Positions 1 through 11,347 are shown, counted from the first letter of the stretch. The stretch: DNA of 64,000 bases from Saccharum officinarum (GCA_020631735.1 CM036170.1:68525737-68589736); one strand, 5' to 3'. Notes: a model not told the origin generated them from the letters alone. Numbers and translations are program-made.

Positions 1-1214
1 AATGGTCGAGGCTGAAGCCCTTTAGGATGGCATTTGAGTTATTCTGATGGAACGACTGCACACATCGTGCTGGAAACCTATTCCCAAGAACTTATGGCGC
101 CGTGGAAGAGAGGAAAGCACCGCTCGGAGATTAGGCTATTCTGGATGGTGTTGAGAAGATGATTGCCAACTTCACCTGGATGGTGTTGAGGAGATGATTG
201 CCAACTTCGTCTCGTTTCATATTCTCCACATCAAACAATCGGTGAATTTTGCAGCACACATATGCGCCCAACATGCTTCTTCTTTTTTAGCCTCTTTTTG
301 TTTGGGCTGAGACCCTTAGCTTCTCGCAGCCATGTCAGGAATTTGATTATAATAATATTGTTTAATCAATGAAGCCAACAATATTTTCTGAAGATGGGTG
401 TTTATGTTTCCAATACTTCCTCATTCTTGCTTTCTAGACATGATAAATTCATGTGTTTTTTTTATTTCTCTGTTTTTCAACTACGTGCCTCCCATTCCTG
501 CGTTTTCTGTTCTTCTAAACAGACCCTAAAATTGTGTCGCGGTGCGGGTGCGTGGAGTCTCTACCCGGTCGATAACGTGGCGGTTGCCATCCCAGCAGCT
601 ACTATCGGGCCAGTGGAGACTTGCGATAGATACGCGTCCCAAGCAGCGTACCACAAGGCGACAGGCCAGAGCTCGACGCAATGACGCCACCTCGGCCACG
701 AATCCGGTCAAAAACCGTCGGCGGCGTCGCGTTGGCCCCCCAATTTTCCCACCACGTGCGGCACGGGCCGAGCTGCTCCCATGAGCGCGACACGGCATCT
801 CTGCCCCCGCCCAGCCGCCAGGGTCCCACAAGGACGACGGACTCGCACCCGCTCCCCAAGGCGGACGTTGCCTCACCCGTCCCATCTACGCTTCGAGGGC
901 AGCGGGACGGACGACGCGCGCCCAGAGGATGGGCTCGCCGCACAACACGGACGACGATTCGTACTCCACCGCGTGGCGCCGCTGCGGCTTGCGGCGCTCC
1001 CGTGCTGGACTAGTAGACAGTGACCCTCGCGCCTGCTCCGCCGCTCAACTTTCCGTCCGCGGCGCCTTTCCGTCCTGCGGAGTGCGGACTGTGGCCGGCG
1101 GCGACCAAAAGCAGGCAAGGACCGCACGATGCGTGGCAGGTCTTGGCAGCCGCCGCTCGGCACAGAATACGGCGGAGCCGGCTTTTCAATTGGTGCGGAT
1201 GCGCGCTTAGGCTA
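1..1214. other. Left-edge intergenic DNA, no gene called
   Basis: The first 500 bases are AT-rich and the stretch from about 530 to 1210 is GC-rich, with an ACGTG core near 750. Several open frames overlap in the GC-rich part, but none shows a recognisable domain or a consistent splice structure, so none is called. The AT-rich beginning could be the 3' flank of a gene outside the window, and the GC-rich part could be a promoter or a decayed exon. Confidence 0.4.
141..210. repeat. Two tandem 35-bp units
   Basis: Positions 141-175 and 176-210 are two copies of a 35-bp unit that starts ctggatggtgttgag and contains gatgattgccaacttc. They differ at one internal base (a/g) and at the last two bases. 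The unit length is not a multiple of three, so this is more likely a non-coding tandem duplication than a protein repeat. Confidence 0.85.
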
Positions 1215-1456
1215 GGCCTTGTTTAGATTGAAAGTTTTTTCAACCCGATGAATAGTACCACTTTCGTCTTATTTGATAAATATTGTCCAATCGTGGACCA
1301 ACTAGACTCAAAAGATTCATCTCGTGATTTCCAACTAAACTGTATAATTAGTTATTTTTTTTACCTACATTTAATACTCCATGCAAGCGGCTAAAAATTG
1401 ATGTGATGGAGAGAGAGTGAAAAAACTTGGAATTTTGAGGGTAACTAAACATGGCG
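1215..1456. mobile_element. Tourist-like MITE, copy 1
   Basis: The ends are ggccttgttta and taaacatggcg, imperfect inverted repeats, flanked by CTA on both sides. The interior holds the typical grass phrase 'tcgtcttatttgataaatattgtcc' in shortened form (cttatttgataaatattgtc). It is nearly the same along its whole length as the element at 8191-8432, which makes it a family member. The 3-bp duplication and size fit PIF/Harbinger-derived MITEs. Confidence 0.8.
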
Positions 1457-1472
1457 CTAGTCTAATTTCAAT

Positions 1473-1812
1473 ACATTTAGATTTTAGAAACAGTGTAGAA
1501 GAGTTTCGTCTCTATGAAACTCTCTCTACTTCTATAAAACTCTTATCATCTTTCTTTATTAATATAGTGCAACATCAGCATAATTAATATCCATGAAACT
1601 CTGATGAAACTTCATTGAGACTGGCCTTAATGGGGTTTCATCAGAGTTTCATTGGTATTAATTATGTTGATATGACACTATATTAATGAAGATAGATGAT
1701 AAGAGTTCTATGAGAGCAGAAATAGTTTCATGGGATAAAACTCTTCTACGCTGCTTCCAAAATCTGAATGTATTAAAACAGTGACATGAAATCCCACCGA
1801 GACCGGCCTTAG
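1473..1812. mobile_element. Fold-back (inverted-repeat) MITE-like element
   Basis: The left arm (about 1475-1615) and the right arm (about 1640-1800) are imperfect reverse complements, with a centre near 1628. Shared pieces include gaaactctgatgaaac against its complement and a taattaatat/attaattatg pair. The outer right end, accgagaccggccttag, resembles the central gagactggccttaatg. This could be one fold-back element or two head-to-head copies of a small MITE. No coding sequence is seen. Confidence 0.6.
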
Positions 1813-2156
1813 CACGGGCGCGTGGGGCTCTGTGGTCAGATGACATCACGGCGCGCACCGTGCGTCACGTGACGGGGTGCAGTGGCTAGGTCTGGGGCTA
1901 CGGCTACGGCCCCTACTACGGCATGATCGGCTGTGCGCGCCTGTGCAAGCGGCGCGGGGTCATGTCGGGTGACCTCTGCACGGACGGACGAGCAGCGGAA
2001 ACATGACGGTATCGTCGTCGGCTCCTCGCCTTCACGCCTGCTACACCGATACATCATGGTCAAGACTCAAGACGTCCTCGTCTCTGCCGACGCTGTCGCT
2101 TTTCTAATAATTTGTTTGCAAAAAAATATTCTTGTTCTTATCTTGTCTTATTATTA

Positions 2157-2657
2157 AGGCTGGTTTTGGTCTGGTTTATTTCCCTTCCAAATTCTAAAAT
2201 TTTACACTCTCCCTATCACATCAATCTTTAGACGCATGTATATAGCACTTAGGCCCTGTTTAGTTCCCAAAAAAATTTGCAAAATTTTTTAGATTTCTCG
2301 TCACATCGAATCTTTCAACATATGCATAAAGCATTAAATATAGATAAAAAATAAAACTAATTACACAGTTTAGATGAAATGGACGAGACGAATCTTTTAA
2401 GCCTAATTAGACCATGATTGGACACTAATTGCTAAATAACAACGAAATTTGCTACAGTGTCGTTTTGCAAAAAAAAATTACCACTAAACAGGCCCTTAAT
2501 GTAGGTAAAAGAAATGACTGATTAGACAGTTTGGTTGTAAATCACGAGACGAATCTTTTGAGCCTAATTAGTCCATGATTGGACACTAATTGCCAAATAC
2601 AAACGAAAGTGCTACAGTAGCAAAATTCCAAAATTTTTTTGCATCTAAACACCCCCT
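2157..2657. mobile_element. Older MITE, split by the MITE at 2252-2495
   Basis: Sequence on both sides of the inner MITE reads as one grass MITE: a left part with ccaaattctaaaattttaca, and a right part with acgagacgaatcttttgagc, tagtccatgattggacac and an end tgcatctaaacacccc. The outer boundaries are approximate because the left end is degraded. Confidence 0.5.
2252..2495. mobile_element. Tourist-like MITE nested in an older MITE
   Basis: It begins ggccctgtttagttcc and ends actaaacaggccc, clear terminal inverted repeats, with TTA directly duplicated at 2249-2251 and 2496-2498. It is 244 bp long and non-coding. It interrupts the element at 2157-2657. Confidence 0.85.
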
Positions 2658-2659
2658 TA

Positions 2660-2984
2660 GTTTTAGGGTGTAAAATTTTAGGGTGTCACATCGGGTGTCA
2701 TATGGGGGTGGATGTTCGGATACTAATAAAAAAATTACAGAATCCTTCAGTAAACCGCAAGACGAATTTATTAAGCCTAATTAATCCGTCATTAGCGCAT
2801 GTGTTACTGTAACACTTTATTGTCAAATCATGGACTAATTAGGGTTAAAAGATTCGTCTCGCAAAGTAGTTACAATATGTACAGTTAGTTATTGTTTAGT
2901 CTTATATTTAATACTCCATGCATGTATCCAAACATTCGATGAGATATGGTGTAAACTTTTAGGAGGAACTAAACAAGGCCTAAG
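2660..2984. mobile_element. Degenerate MITE of the same superfamily
   Basis: The interior carries agattcgtctcgcaaagta, atggactaattagggtta and tttaatactccatgcatgta, the standard inner phrases of these grass MITEs, and the right end is ggaactaaacaaggcc. The left end is less clear. No coding content. Confidence 0.5.
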
Positions 2985-3145
2985 TCAAAATGTTCCAAAT
3001 TTAACAAAAACAATCGATACTGCTACTGCCAATACTTACAACATAAATAGATACATTTTAGAAATAAAATTCATAATAAATTCAATATTATATATTTCAT
3101 ACAATAAACAAATGATATTTTATAGATGGTGGTATGCAAACAAAA

Positions 3146-5329
3146 GAGTAAAATTCACCACCGTTCCTAAATTTGGCTGGCGGTGTCATCTCTGTTCGTA
3201 AACTTCTAAAGTGATATCTGTGGGTCCCTAAAGTTGGCCAACTGTACCATCCCAGTCCTTAAACTTTCAAGGTCATCATCGCCGGTCTCTAAACATGGAC
3301 AGTGATGTCATTCTGGACCCTAAACATGGTTTTGGGTCTCATCTGAGTCAAAATAGCTCGATCTACGAACTTTATATAAAAAATAATTCATAAATTTTTC
3401 ATATGAACTCAAATGAAGACAAACTTTATATAAAAACTATAGCACTCGATGTGATCTACAACTTTGTAGTTGAACTTTTTTTGAAGTAAAACTATTTAAG
3501 ATCCTAAAATATTGTTGTAACTTTATAGATTTTCAAATTTGAAATTTAAAATTATCAGACAATCTCGGATGTTGACACGGTGTATAAGAACGTTATAGTT
3601 CTCAATAGAGTCCAAAATATGTTTTTAGGGTCCCAAAATATTGTAAAGTTCCTTATTTGAAGTCAAATATTGTTTGAAAAAATAAAAAATCCAAACAATA
3701 TTGACTTCAAATAAAGAAACATTTCAACTACAATATTTTGGGACACTAAACAACTTCAAATATAAAACTTTTTGACTAGAAAGTTGTATTCGGTATTGAG
3801 AACTATAACTTTCATGTAGACCATGTCACTATTCAAGATTGTTTGATAATTTTAAATTTTAAAATATGTAAACTTAAAACAATATTTTGGGACCCAAATA
3901 GTTTTAATTAAAAATCTTTTCAACTACAAAGTTGTAGATTTCGTCGAGGGCTACAAATTGATATAAAGCTTGTCTTCATTCGAGTTCATATGAAAACTTA
4001 TGAATTACTTTTTGATATAAAGTTTGTAGATCGTCCTGTTTTGACTCAGATGAGACTCAAACCAAGTTTAGGGTTTGGTCCGACACCACTGTCCAAGTTT
4101 GGGGACCGGCGGTGATGGTCTTGAAAGTTGAAGGACTGTTGTCGGCGTTTGGTCCTACGAGGGTCCTAAGCCAACGAGTAAATCAATGCTGCGTGTCCCT
4201 AATCTGGATAGTGATGCAAGGAGAGTACACGGAGGTTTATCCTGGTTCGGGCGAAAGAAGACCCTACGTCCAGCGGGGAGGGGGGAGTATTATATTTCCT
4301 TGCACCTAAGTGCTTGCGTAGGGGTTACAAGCTGTGAGAGAGGGAACCAATCCCAGGTCTCAGAGAGAAAGTGAAAGTACAAAGGAGATTGCTTGAGATG
4401 TTGATCTTCTATGGTGGGAAGGTGGTTGGTCTTTTTTCGTCTATTGTCCGCCGCCCCCTTGTAGAGTCCCCTGCCTGCCTTTTTATAGGGTAAGAGGAGG
4501 CAGGGACGCCGGGGTGCCTTTGAGGTGAAACTTTGTCGAACGCTGTAGAGGTTGCTATAGCGACGTGCCCTGAGAATGGTCGGCCATCCCTGGACACCAT
4601 GGTGACGTAGAGGATGAGACGGTGAAAAGACTCCTAGTCCTGTGTCACGCAAGCCTTGCATTCTTGTTTTGACCGTCGGTTGGTCGAGGTCGGGTTGAGG
4701 TCGGGTCGAGGTGGGTCGACGGTGAACGGATAAGGCCGAGTCCCCGGAATCGCGGGGTACGGTACTCGTCGTATTCACCCTCGAGGGTGATCAGTGGCGG
4801 AGTAGTGCCCAGTATGGTGCGTACAATGACAGGTTTTCACCGGCCATCCCGAGATGGGCAGTAAAAAGTGAGATTTGACACCGGTACTGCTCTCATGCCG
4901 GTTGTTGCTGTAGCCATGAGGGTAGGAAGTGGTTGGCAGTTTGCATTAAATGCTCTGACTTTTGTCTCAGAGTTGGTGAATGAGATGGGTCGACCGGGCC
5001 GACCCTGGGTCGTGCGAGTCGGATATTTCTCGGTAGTCAAGGCGTCTTGTCGAGCGAGCCTCGTACGAGTCGGAACGTGGTCGAGGCGTCCCGTCGAGCG
5101 AGCCTCGTACGAGTCGGGACGTGGTCGAGGCGTTTTGTTCGCTGTCTCGGCTAGTCCCGTTGGTTTTGTTTTTCTTAATCGTTGATTGTGGGTACCCCTT
5201 GTTTTTGGTACCCGACAACTGTGATGACATGGTTGGCCAAGTTTAGGAACCCATAAATATCACTTTAGAAGTTTCGGGACTGGGATGACACCGCCGTCCA
5301 AGTTTAGGGACCGACGGTGAATTTTACTC
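3146..5329. mobile_element. Fold-back Mutator-like element with long inverted repeats
   Basis: The element starts gagtaaaattcaccacc and ends ggtgaattttactc. The flanks are caaacaaaa (3137-3145) and aaaacaaaa (5330-5338), a 9-bp duplication with one mismatch, the length made by Mutator-like transposases. With the solo LTR at 4140-5217 removed, the remaining 1.1 kb is almost entirely one imperfect inverted repeat. The left arm runs inward from 3146; the right arm covers about 3690-4139 plus 5223-5329, and the centre is near 3680. No transposase is present, so it is non-autonomous. The family assignment rests on duplication length and repeat structure only. Confidence 0.75.
4140..5217 (-). mobile_element. 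Gypsy solo LTR in the fold-back element
   Basis: It begins TGTCGGCG and ends TACCCGACA, with ACTGT duplicated at 4135-4139 and 5218-5222. The 1078-bp length, the TG...CA ends and the 5-bp duplication identify an LTR, and no internal domain is present, so it is a solo LTR left by recombination between two LTRs. Read on the minus strand it has a TATA-like ctataaaaagg (about 4478-4488), which sets the orientation. It is related to the solo LTR at 27053-28141: both share the 'ctggttcggg' and 'ccctacgtc' phrases and similar length. Confidence 0.88.
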
Positions 5330-5595
5330 AAAACAAAATTTCTATAAGACCTGGTTATTATCATTTTTTTCGAGAAAAATTCATGGCAAACAATGGAGAT
5401 ACTACTAACGAGTTGGATAAAATTCTCTTTATTTTTGTTTCGCCTTTTCCTTGTTCGAAGAAACCATGATTGCCCTATGCTAAGTAGTGGAGTAAGTTCC
5501 ATATGATATTTGGATGTATATAGCCGTTCGCCGCTGACTGTTTGCACTACGAGTGCGCATAAACCAGAAACTTTCCAGGTCATTTTGACAAGTAT

Positions 5596-5822
5596 GGGGT
5601 GTTTAGTTGGCAAAAATTTTTGGATTCGTATACTGTAGCTTTTGTTTTATTTGGCAATTACTGTTCAATCATGGACTAATTAAGCTTAAAAGATTCGTCT
5701 CGCGATTTCACGGTGAACTGTGCAATTAGTTTTTTGTTTCATCTATATTTAATGCTCCATGCATGTGCTGTAAGATTCGATGTGATGTTTTAGGGTAAAA
5801 ATTTTTGGGACCTAAACACCCC
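5596..5822. mobile_element. MITE with GGGGTGTTTAG ends
   Basis: It begins ggggtgtttagttgg and ends cctaaacacccc, with TAT on both sides (5593-5595 and 5823-5825). The 227-bp interior contains aagattcgtctcgcgattt and taatgctccatgcatgtg, placing it with the other Tourist-like elements in the window. Confidence 0.8.
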
Positions 5823-5825
5823 TAT

Positions 5826-7026
5826 GTTTGCCCTCCTGATTCCGGGAAATGTGCGGCGTGCCTTCGATGGCACGGCAAATACACGGCGAAGTGGCAAGGG
5901 ATAGGAACAGGACTGTAGAGCGGGTGAGCGGCCGCTTTGCTTCGGAGCGCAGCCCACGTCAACGAAACGCCGTACCGCACCCACGTCTCCCGCCCTCACG
6001 GCCTCACCAGTCACCAGTCGCGGCCATGGGCCTCTCTGGGTCCCTTGCCTTGATGAGCGGCGATACGACCCACACCCACCCGCTGCGCGGTTGCGGTCCC
6101 ACACCCACCCCGCCCGTGCTGTCCCCCACCCCACGACACGCTTCCTCCCACGTGAACCCGCGGCCAACGGACCCATGACACGTCGCGGCGCCGGCGGTGT
6201 GCGAGTTCACGCGTCGTCGTCCTGACTCCTGACCCATGATCATGGAGGAGTAGCTGACAGGGAGGGACGGCTCCGCGATGCCCCCGGCCCCCGCACCCCG
6301 CAGGTCATAGTCCGTCGTCTGTGTGAGCACGTCGTCGTTTTGGTCCTTGTCTCCGCCACCTTTTATTGCTCGCGGCGAGTAGACGACAAAACAGTCCGAG
6401 GGAAAGGAAAGCTGCGACAGGGATGTGCATGCATGCAGCTCTCACTGACTCGTAGGTCCCAGCGACTGCTGCCCCAGCGGCGTGGAAAAGTTGCTGCTCC
6501 GTTCGGCGCCGCTCGCGTGCACGACGTGCAGGCCGCAGGCACCACTGCACCAGCAGCTGTTGTGTGGATGCGAAATTGCTCCGACAGAGGCACAGAGCTG
6601 GTGGACTTCTGAGGGAGGGCGTGGTGGTAGACTATTCGTACTACTAGTGGTGTCCAGAGCTGGCGTCATGATGAACGCGAGAGTTCACATGGGAATGGAT
6701 GCACACAGCACAGCGTTACTGGTGGCAGGACCAGTGGAGTGGTCCCGGCGAGACGTCAAATGTCGCGGCGGCTGTGCCTGCCGTGCTTCCCCCCTGCCAC
6801 GCCCACCGGCACCGGCTCCGGACCCCAACCCGATATCCTCTCTCATTCTCCGGTTACGACCCGCCCCATTTATCGTGGCCGGATGGATCACAGATGTGTA
6901 GGAGTAACCATTTGCTCACAAAAGCCCAACGTACCTTCTCTCCTCTTCTCCAGCCTTTACCTTGCGGCAAGACCAAACACCACGCACGTTGCTGTACCCA
7001 CCAAGCCCTACACCTCTCGATCCCGG
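5826..7026 (+). promoter_or_regulatory. Upstream and probable 5' leader region of the ERF gene
   Basis: This GC-rich 1.2-kb stretch precedes the ERF start and has no convincing gene of its own. The CT-rich run at about 6928-6960 looks like a plant 5' leader. An in-frame ATG at 6883 has no stop before 7027, so a 48-residue longer protein is formally possible. I could not fix a TATA box. Confidence 0.35.
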
Positions 7027-7524
7027 ATGGATCCCACGCTACTGGCAGTGCTGGGCCATGGCGGAGGCGACGGTGCCAGCGGCGGGACGACGGGAGGAGG
7101 AGGAGGCGCCGCGCGCTACCGGGGCGTGAGGAAGCGGCCGTGGGGCAGGTACGCGGCCGAGATCCGCGACCCGTGGAAGAAGACGCGGGTGTGGCTGGGC
7201 ACGTTCGACACCCCCGTGGAGGCCGCCCTCGCGTACGACCGCGCCGCGCGCACCCTCCGCGGCGCCAAGGCCAAGACCAACTTCCCCGACCACGCCGCCC
7301 AGCAGCAGCCTGTCTCGATCGGAGGCGGCGACGACGTCGACTGCCCTACTCCGTGGCATTTCGTCTCCTTGCAGACCCCGACAACGGCCGTGGCCCCGCT
7401 TCCCCCAACTGCAGCGACGATGCCGCCGCTGGCAACCGAGCCACCGTCAACGGCGCTGGAGCTGGGCACGGGACAAAGGCGCGGCGGCGTCCCCTTCGAC
7501 CTCAACGAGGCGCCGTCATGCTGA
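7027..7524 (+). CDS. ERF-family transcription factor with C-terminal EAR repression motif
   Basis: This is a single-exon, 165-residue nuclear DNA-binding protein. Residues 30-87 form one AP2/ERF domain ([20 protein letters not shown], then WLGTF and [10 protein letters not shown]). Ala14 and Asp19 of the domain are those of the ERF rather than the DREB subfamily, which predicts binding to GCC-box elements. Near the end is FDLNEAP (157-163), a DLNxxP-type EAR motif that in this family recruits TOPLESS-type co-repressors, so the protein is predicted to be a transcriptional repressor, as in ERF group VIII. The N-terminus is Gly-rich and the region between the domains is Pro/Thr-rich. I chose the ATG at 7027 because it gives the compact length usual for these repressors; an in-frame ATG at 6883 would add 48 unrelated-looking residues. 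The frame is intact. The exact orthologue is not identified. Confidence 0.92.
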   Translation: MDPTLLAVLGHGGGDGASGGTTGGGGGAARYRGVRKRPWGRYAAEIRDPWKKTRVWLGTFDTPVEAALAYDRAARTLRGAKAKTNFPDHAAQQQPVSIGGGDDVDCPTPWHFVSLQTPTTAVAPLPPTAATMPPLATEPPSTALELGTGQRRGGVPFDLNEAPSC

Positions 7525-8157
7525 TGCTGGGCTCTGACGAGGCTGCACTGCCAAAGGTGACTTGGTGAGAAGGTGAGGGCTGGGCTGGGCAAGGGGGTGC
7601 GGTGAGTAGAGGTAGAGTAGTGGGGCGAACTTGGTCCGGCTAGCTGTACATACTATTTAAGGAAAGCTTAGGCCTGTCTTGCTGGGCTCGCTCCTTTGTT
7701 TTCGTTTAAGCGTTGCCATTTCTGGTGCCCTGTGTCGGTAATGGTGGAGCGGATGCTTGTTTCACCGCACCGCATGAGGTAAAAGGGGCTGGCTTTAGCG
7801 CGGTAAAAGAGAGGCAGTACTAGGGTAGGCTCGACTGTTGGTGGCCTTCTCCAGTACTACTCCACCGACGGCGCGCCGCGAAGATGGCGCTCTCGTGCGG
7901 TCGTCGTGCGTGCTGCCCAGGGGCCCAGGCTGCTGTAATTTTTTCGGCCAGGCGCCCGCCCCCCGGCATTACCACCTGCGCATGCGCTCTTTCCCCGGAC
8001 AATGCGCATGCACATGGTTTACGGATCCTTGGTATGCTGCCGCGTGAGCTACGTGACATGTTTAAGCTTTACAATGCTTAATTAGCCGTGCGAGACGGAG
8101 TGTGCACGGGCCACAGACACTCTTGTAAAATATCAGTGCCCACTCCGTTCGGGCAGA
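7525..8157. other. 3' flank of the ERF gene
   Basis: The 3' untranslated region probably occupies the first 250 bases or so; no strong AATAAA is seen. The rest shows no coding gene or repeat that I recognise. Confidence 0.4.
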
Positions 8158-8475
8158 CAACGTGGGAATTCAATGTTTCTGAAGTACTAAGCCCTTGTTT
8201 AGATTGAAGATTTTTTCAACCTGATGAATAGTACCACTTTCGTCTTATTTGACAAATATTGTCCAATCGTAGACCAACTAGGCTCAAAAGATTCATCTCG
8301 TGATTTTGAACTAAACTGTGTAATTAGATATTTTTTTTACCTACATTTAGTACTCCATGCAAGCGGCTAAAAATTGATATGATGGAGAGAGAGTGAAAAA
8401 ACTTGGAATTTTGAGGTGATCTAAACATGGGCTAACTATGTCATGGTTGTGTCACGTCAACGTGGGAATTCAATG
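8158..8475. repeat. 18-bp direct repeats exactly 300 bp apart, bracketing a MITE
   Basis: The sequence caacgtgggaattcaatg occurs at 8158-8175 and again at 8458-8475. The MITE at 8191-8432 lies between the two copies but has its own TAA duplication, so the 18-mer is not its target-site duplication. Confidence 0.85.
8191..8432. mobile_element. Tourist-like MITE, copy 2
   Basis: It begins gcccttgtttagattg and ends atctaaacatgggc, flanked by TAA at 8188-8190 and 8433-8435. It matches the element at 1215-1456 over its whole length with scattered substitutions. Confidence 0.85.
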
Positions 8476-8974
8476 CTTGGCAGTGCTGTGAAACATTTTA
8501 TGGATGTGAATCAGGAACTCAACAGACCTTAACGAATCCGTAGAGCACAGGAACAGTGCACGTTAAAAGCGGCGTGTACTCTCCCACTCACAAAATAAAA
8601 AAGAATAAAAGTCGCCTCACCCAACTTTTTAATTGGTCTTTTTTTTACAGGAATGCTAAACACCACATGGGTGTTTTAGGCTTTTAGCACCCTTAAACAC
8701 ATGATCTTTTCCGTGTCTCTGACATGAGGCTCCGACCGACTCCTCTCCTCCGCGCTCCCGTCCTCTCCTCCACGTGCTCTCTCTCTCTCTCACCGGCGAC
8801 GGGACCGGCGAGCTCCTCCTGCTGCCCGCGCCTCCTCGTGCCCAGGTGATGGCACCGCGCGCAGCCCTCGGCCGGACTGGACCTCTGTCGCCACCACCAG
8901 GCCGGACCTTCGCTGCCTCCTCCGCCACCCCCAAGCTGGACTCCCGCGGCACGGCCGTGCTCGCTCCGCCGCGA
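8476..8974. other. Intergenic, no gene called
   Basis: The first part is AT-rich. The part from 8720 is GC/CT-rich, with a (CT)n run near 8776-8792, and looks like promoter or leader DNA, but no splice-consistent coding region is visible. The hAT element at 8983 is inserted directly after it. Confidence 0.35.
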
Positions 8975-9778
8975 TTTGTTGCCAGGGGCGGATCTACAGG
9001 GTATGCCGGCGTACCCTGCAATCCCAGCACGTATACGTATATATGCATGCATATCTGTGAAAAAAATCAAGAAAACTTACCTGAATACGTATATATGCGT
9101 GCATATGAGTGCGGCGCGAGAACATGCTTTCCACTTTCTAGGCCTCGGCTTCACGTGGTGATGACGCGGCCCGCGGCCACACGACGCCAGGACGTTGATA
9201 TGCGATGACGCATTGACCACATGACTGTACTAGTGAGTCCATCGTTTTCAGATGCCGCACATCATCGGATCGACTACCCTAGATTTGGAGCAACTCTGCG
9301 ATGCGTGAGGGAGTCTCGTCCGCCGTGTCGAATTTATGGATCCACACAGGTGTCCATGCCAATCGTCTAGTACGCGATGTCGTGACTAATTGGGATTAAG
9401 ATCGTCAGATCGAGGATCCTCTCAGGCCACAGAGGTGAGGTGAGATCTAATCTCTGCTCTTTGATCCTCTTCTTTCTATAGAAAAACACATCTACTTTCA
9501 TTGCTAAGATCAATCATCTGAGTCATCCGTCATGGGCCGAGATTAGGATATAGACAATTGCGATTGATAAAAAATTCAGTACATAATATCATACGAGTGT
9601 TTGTATAATCACATATAAAGGTTAAAGATTCAATTCGTGCAAGTGCAATTTATTTAATTGTTTGAATTGTGCTTTTCAACAATTGTGCAGTTTAAAGAGA
9701 ACTCGAGGCATTGCATCTATTTTTCATAATAAACATGCAACAAAGAAGGCGGCGGCGATGCAAATCATTCCCCTAATT

Positions 9779-10047
9779 TGGTATATCGTAAGTCTCTTAC
9801 TCTCTTTCTCTTATATACCTATATTTTGAACTATAGGTATAGCGTTTGAATAATTTATATTGTAATTTGTTGATATTCTCAACATAATATTCAAAATTAA
9901 GACTTATCGTGTTATTTAATGCATGTATACCGAATTATGTTGGAAATGTCATAATTTTTTTGCCGAATTGTCAAATGGTTTTTACCAAATAGCATATGAA
10001 AATTTTTGGACGGCATACCCTGAAGTAAAATCCTGGATCCACCACTG
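9779..10047 (+). repeat. Internal second copy of the hAT right end
   Basis: This stretch matches 13024-13259: both have gtaagtctct near the start, gttatttaatg(c/t)atgt, repeated 'accgaatt', 'ggcataccctgaagtaaaat' and a terminal 'ccaccactg' or 'ccgccactg'. Its outer neighbour (cctaaatg) does not match the duplication at 8975-8982, so it is not the far end of an independent insertion that starts at 8983. Confidence 0.8.
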
Positions 10048-11313
10048 CCTAAATGTTGCTGTTGTTATCTGTCATGTACAGTTTGGACATTGGCGGTACA
10101 ATCCTCTTTGTTCTTCTATCTTCCATTTTTTTTAACTTAGTGCTGTACAGCCCGAAAGCAAGAGATGAGGGGACACATGTTACATGTAGGGAAAGCTTTG
10201 TCTGCATGCAGAAGAATGCTGCTGCTGTGCTCTGTAACGTACTTCTACCTACAAGATTAATTACTGCCTGCATGATCTTGGACATGGAGACAGTGGCCTG
10301 CTGAGTGTGTATGTCATGCCATGCATATCTATAATTTGGTCACACTAAAACACAATGAATTGAAACGAGATCATGTATATAAGTTTGTTACACAAAAGTT
10401 TTATAATGTATTAGTTTTTTTTCCCAATCAGCAGGGCTTCTTTACAAACGGGCTTCACTTCTCTATTATAGAAAAAACAGCTTATTCCCTGTGCACCTTC
10501 TCTCGTAGAACTGTTTTATGAGCTATGTTTGGCATTTCATCTGAAAAGCTAGAGAAGGTCAGAGCTGAAAGCCCTGCTAAAAAGGGCCACGTACTCTTCG
10601 AGTGCTCCCCGCTTGGTATCTTGGAACCAGGATCAAGCCAGATCCAGCCAGTTGCAATTTTGTACTCCAGGTCGGGACATGAATGTCAAAGCCACTGCCA
10701 AAATGTGGGACAGTCTCGCTAACCTAGTGGAGCTTCAGTGCACAGCATACGACTTTGCAACCACCAATCAAGTAATAAAAATTACCCAAATCCCCGTTTA
10801 ATCTTAAGCTCAGGTGTGAATAGCGGCCACGGCTGGTCGCAGGTAGTATGACCAGGGTCAGCAAATTAGGCGCGCAGCATGTTTGCTGTAAGCGGAGTGC
10901 GCAGCAGCAGCAGCATTAAACATAAACTCCAAGCAAAGAAACAAATTAAGCGTGCTCATATAGGATCGAGTACCTTTTTGCAACCCGTGCAAGATGATTG
11001 CGGATCTCCCAAACCTGGTGTGACCTCGTGCCTGAGTTTCGTCCCCCTGTCTTTTTTTTAGAAAGGGTTTCTCCCTTTGTCTTCACTTCTTCACTAAACT
11101 ATATGATTCTGGAGATAGCCTTGTTCTCAATATTTGAGAAGTGAATGACAGTTCAAACTTGTCTTACTTGCATAGTTGCATTTACAGCGCTGACAGCTAT
11201 CCGACGTGGTATAACTAGCTAGTAGGTTACCACTTTTGGAGGTTAGTTAGGCTACCTTTCAATTTCAACGAATTTCAGTTTCTCTTAGAAAGACAGGCAG
11301 CTCTAGCATTCGT
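10048..11313. other. Unrelated DNA carried inside the hAT element
   Basis: There is no transposase similarity here, no long coding frame and no terminal repeats. It lies between the internal right end (10047) and the filler junction (11314), so it was either captured between two hAT copies or brought in during repair. I recognise no gene fragment in it. Confidence 0.5.
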
Positions 11314-11347
11314 AAGCAAATTATTCATTGTTCCAGCGCTGACAGCT
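11314..11347. other. Filler-like junction made of two nearby copied segments
   Basis: Positions 11314-11332 (aagcaaattattcattgtt) are identical to 11426-11444, inside the transposase gene. Positions 11334-11347 (cagcgctgacagct) are identical to 11185-11198. The two copied pieces are one base apart, and transposase homology begins directly after them. This is the pattern of synthesis-dependent repair with template switching. Confidence 0.8.

Noticed and set aside
526..1226. Overlapping GC-rich frames on both strands near the left edge
   Set aside because: No domain, no consistent start or splice sites; Arg/Pro-rich products are typical of random GC-rich frames.
5790..6901. Open frames upstream of the ERF gene
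   Set aside because: Overlapping frames on both strands, low complexity, no family match; the region reads as promoter and leader.
8983..10047. A separate complete hAT insertion ending at 10047
   Set aside because: Its right neighbour cctaaatg does not match the left flank TTTGTTGC, whereas the sequence after 13259 does.
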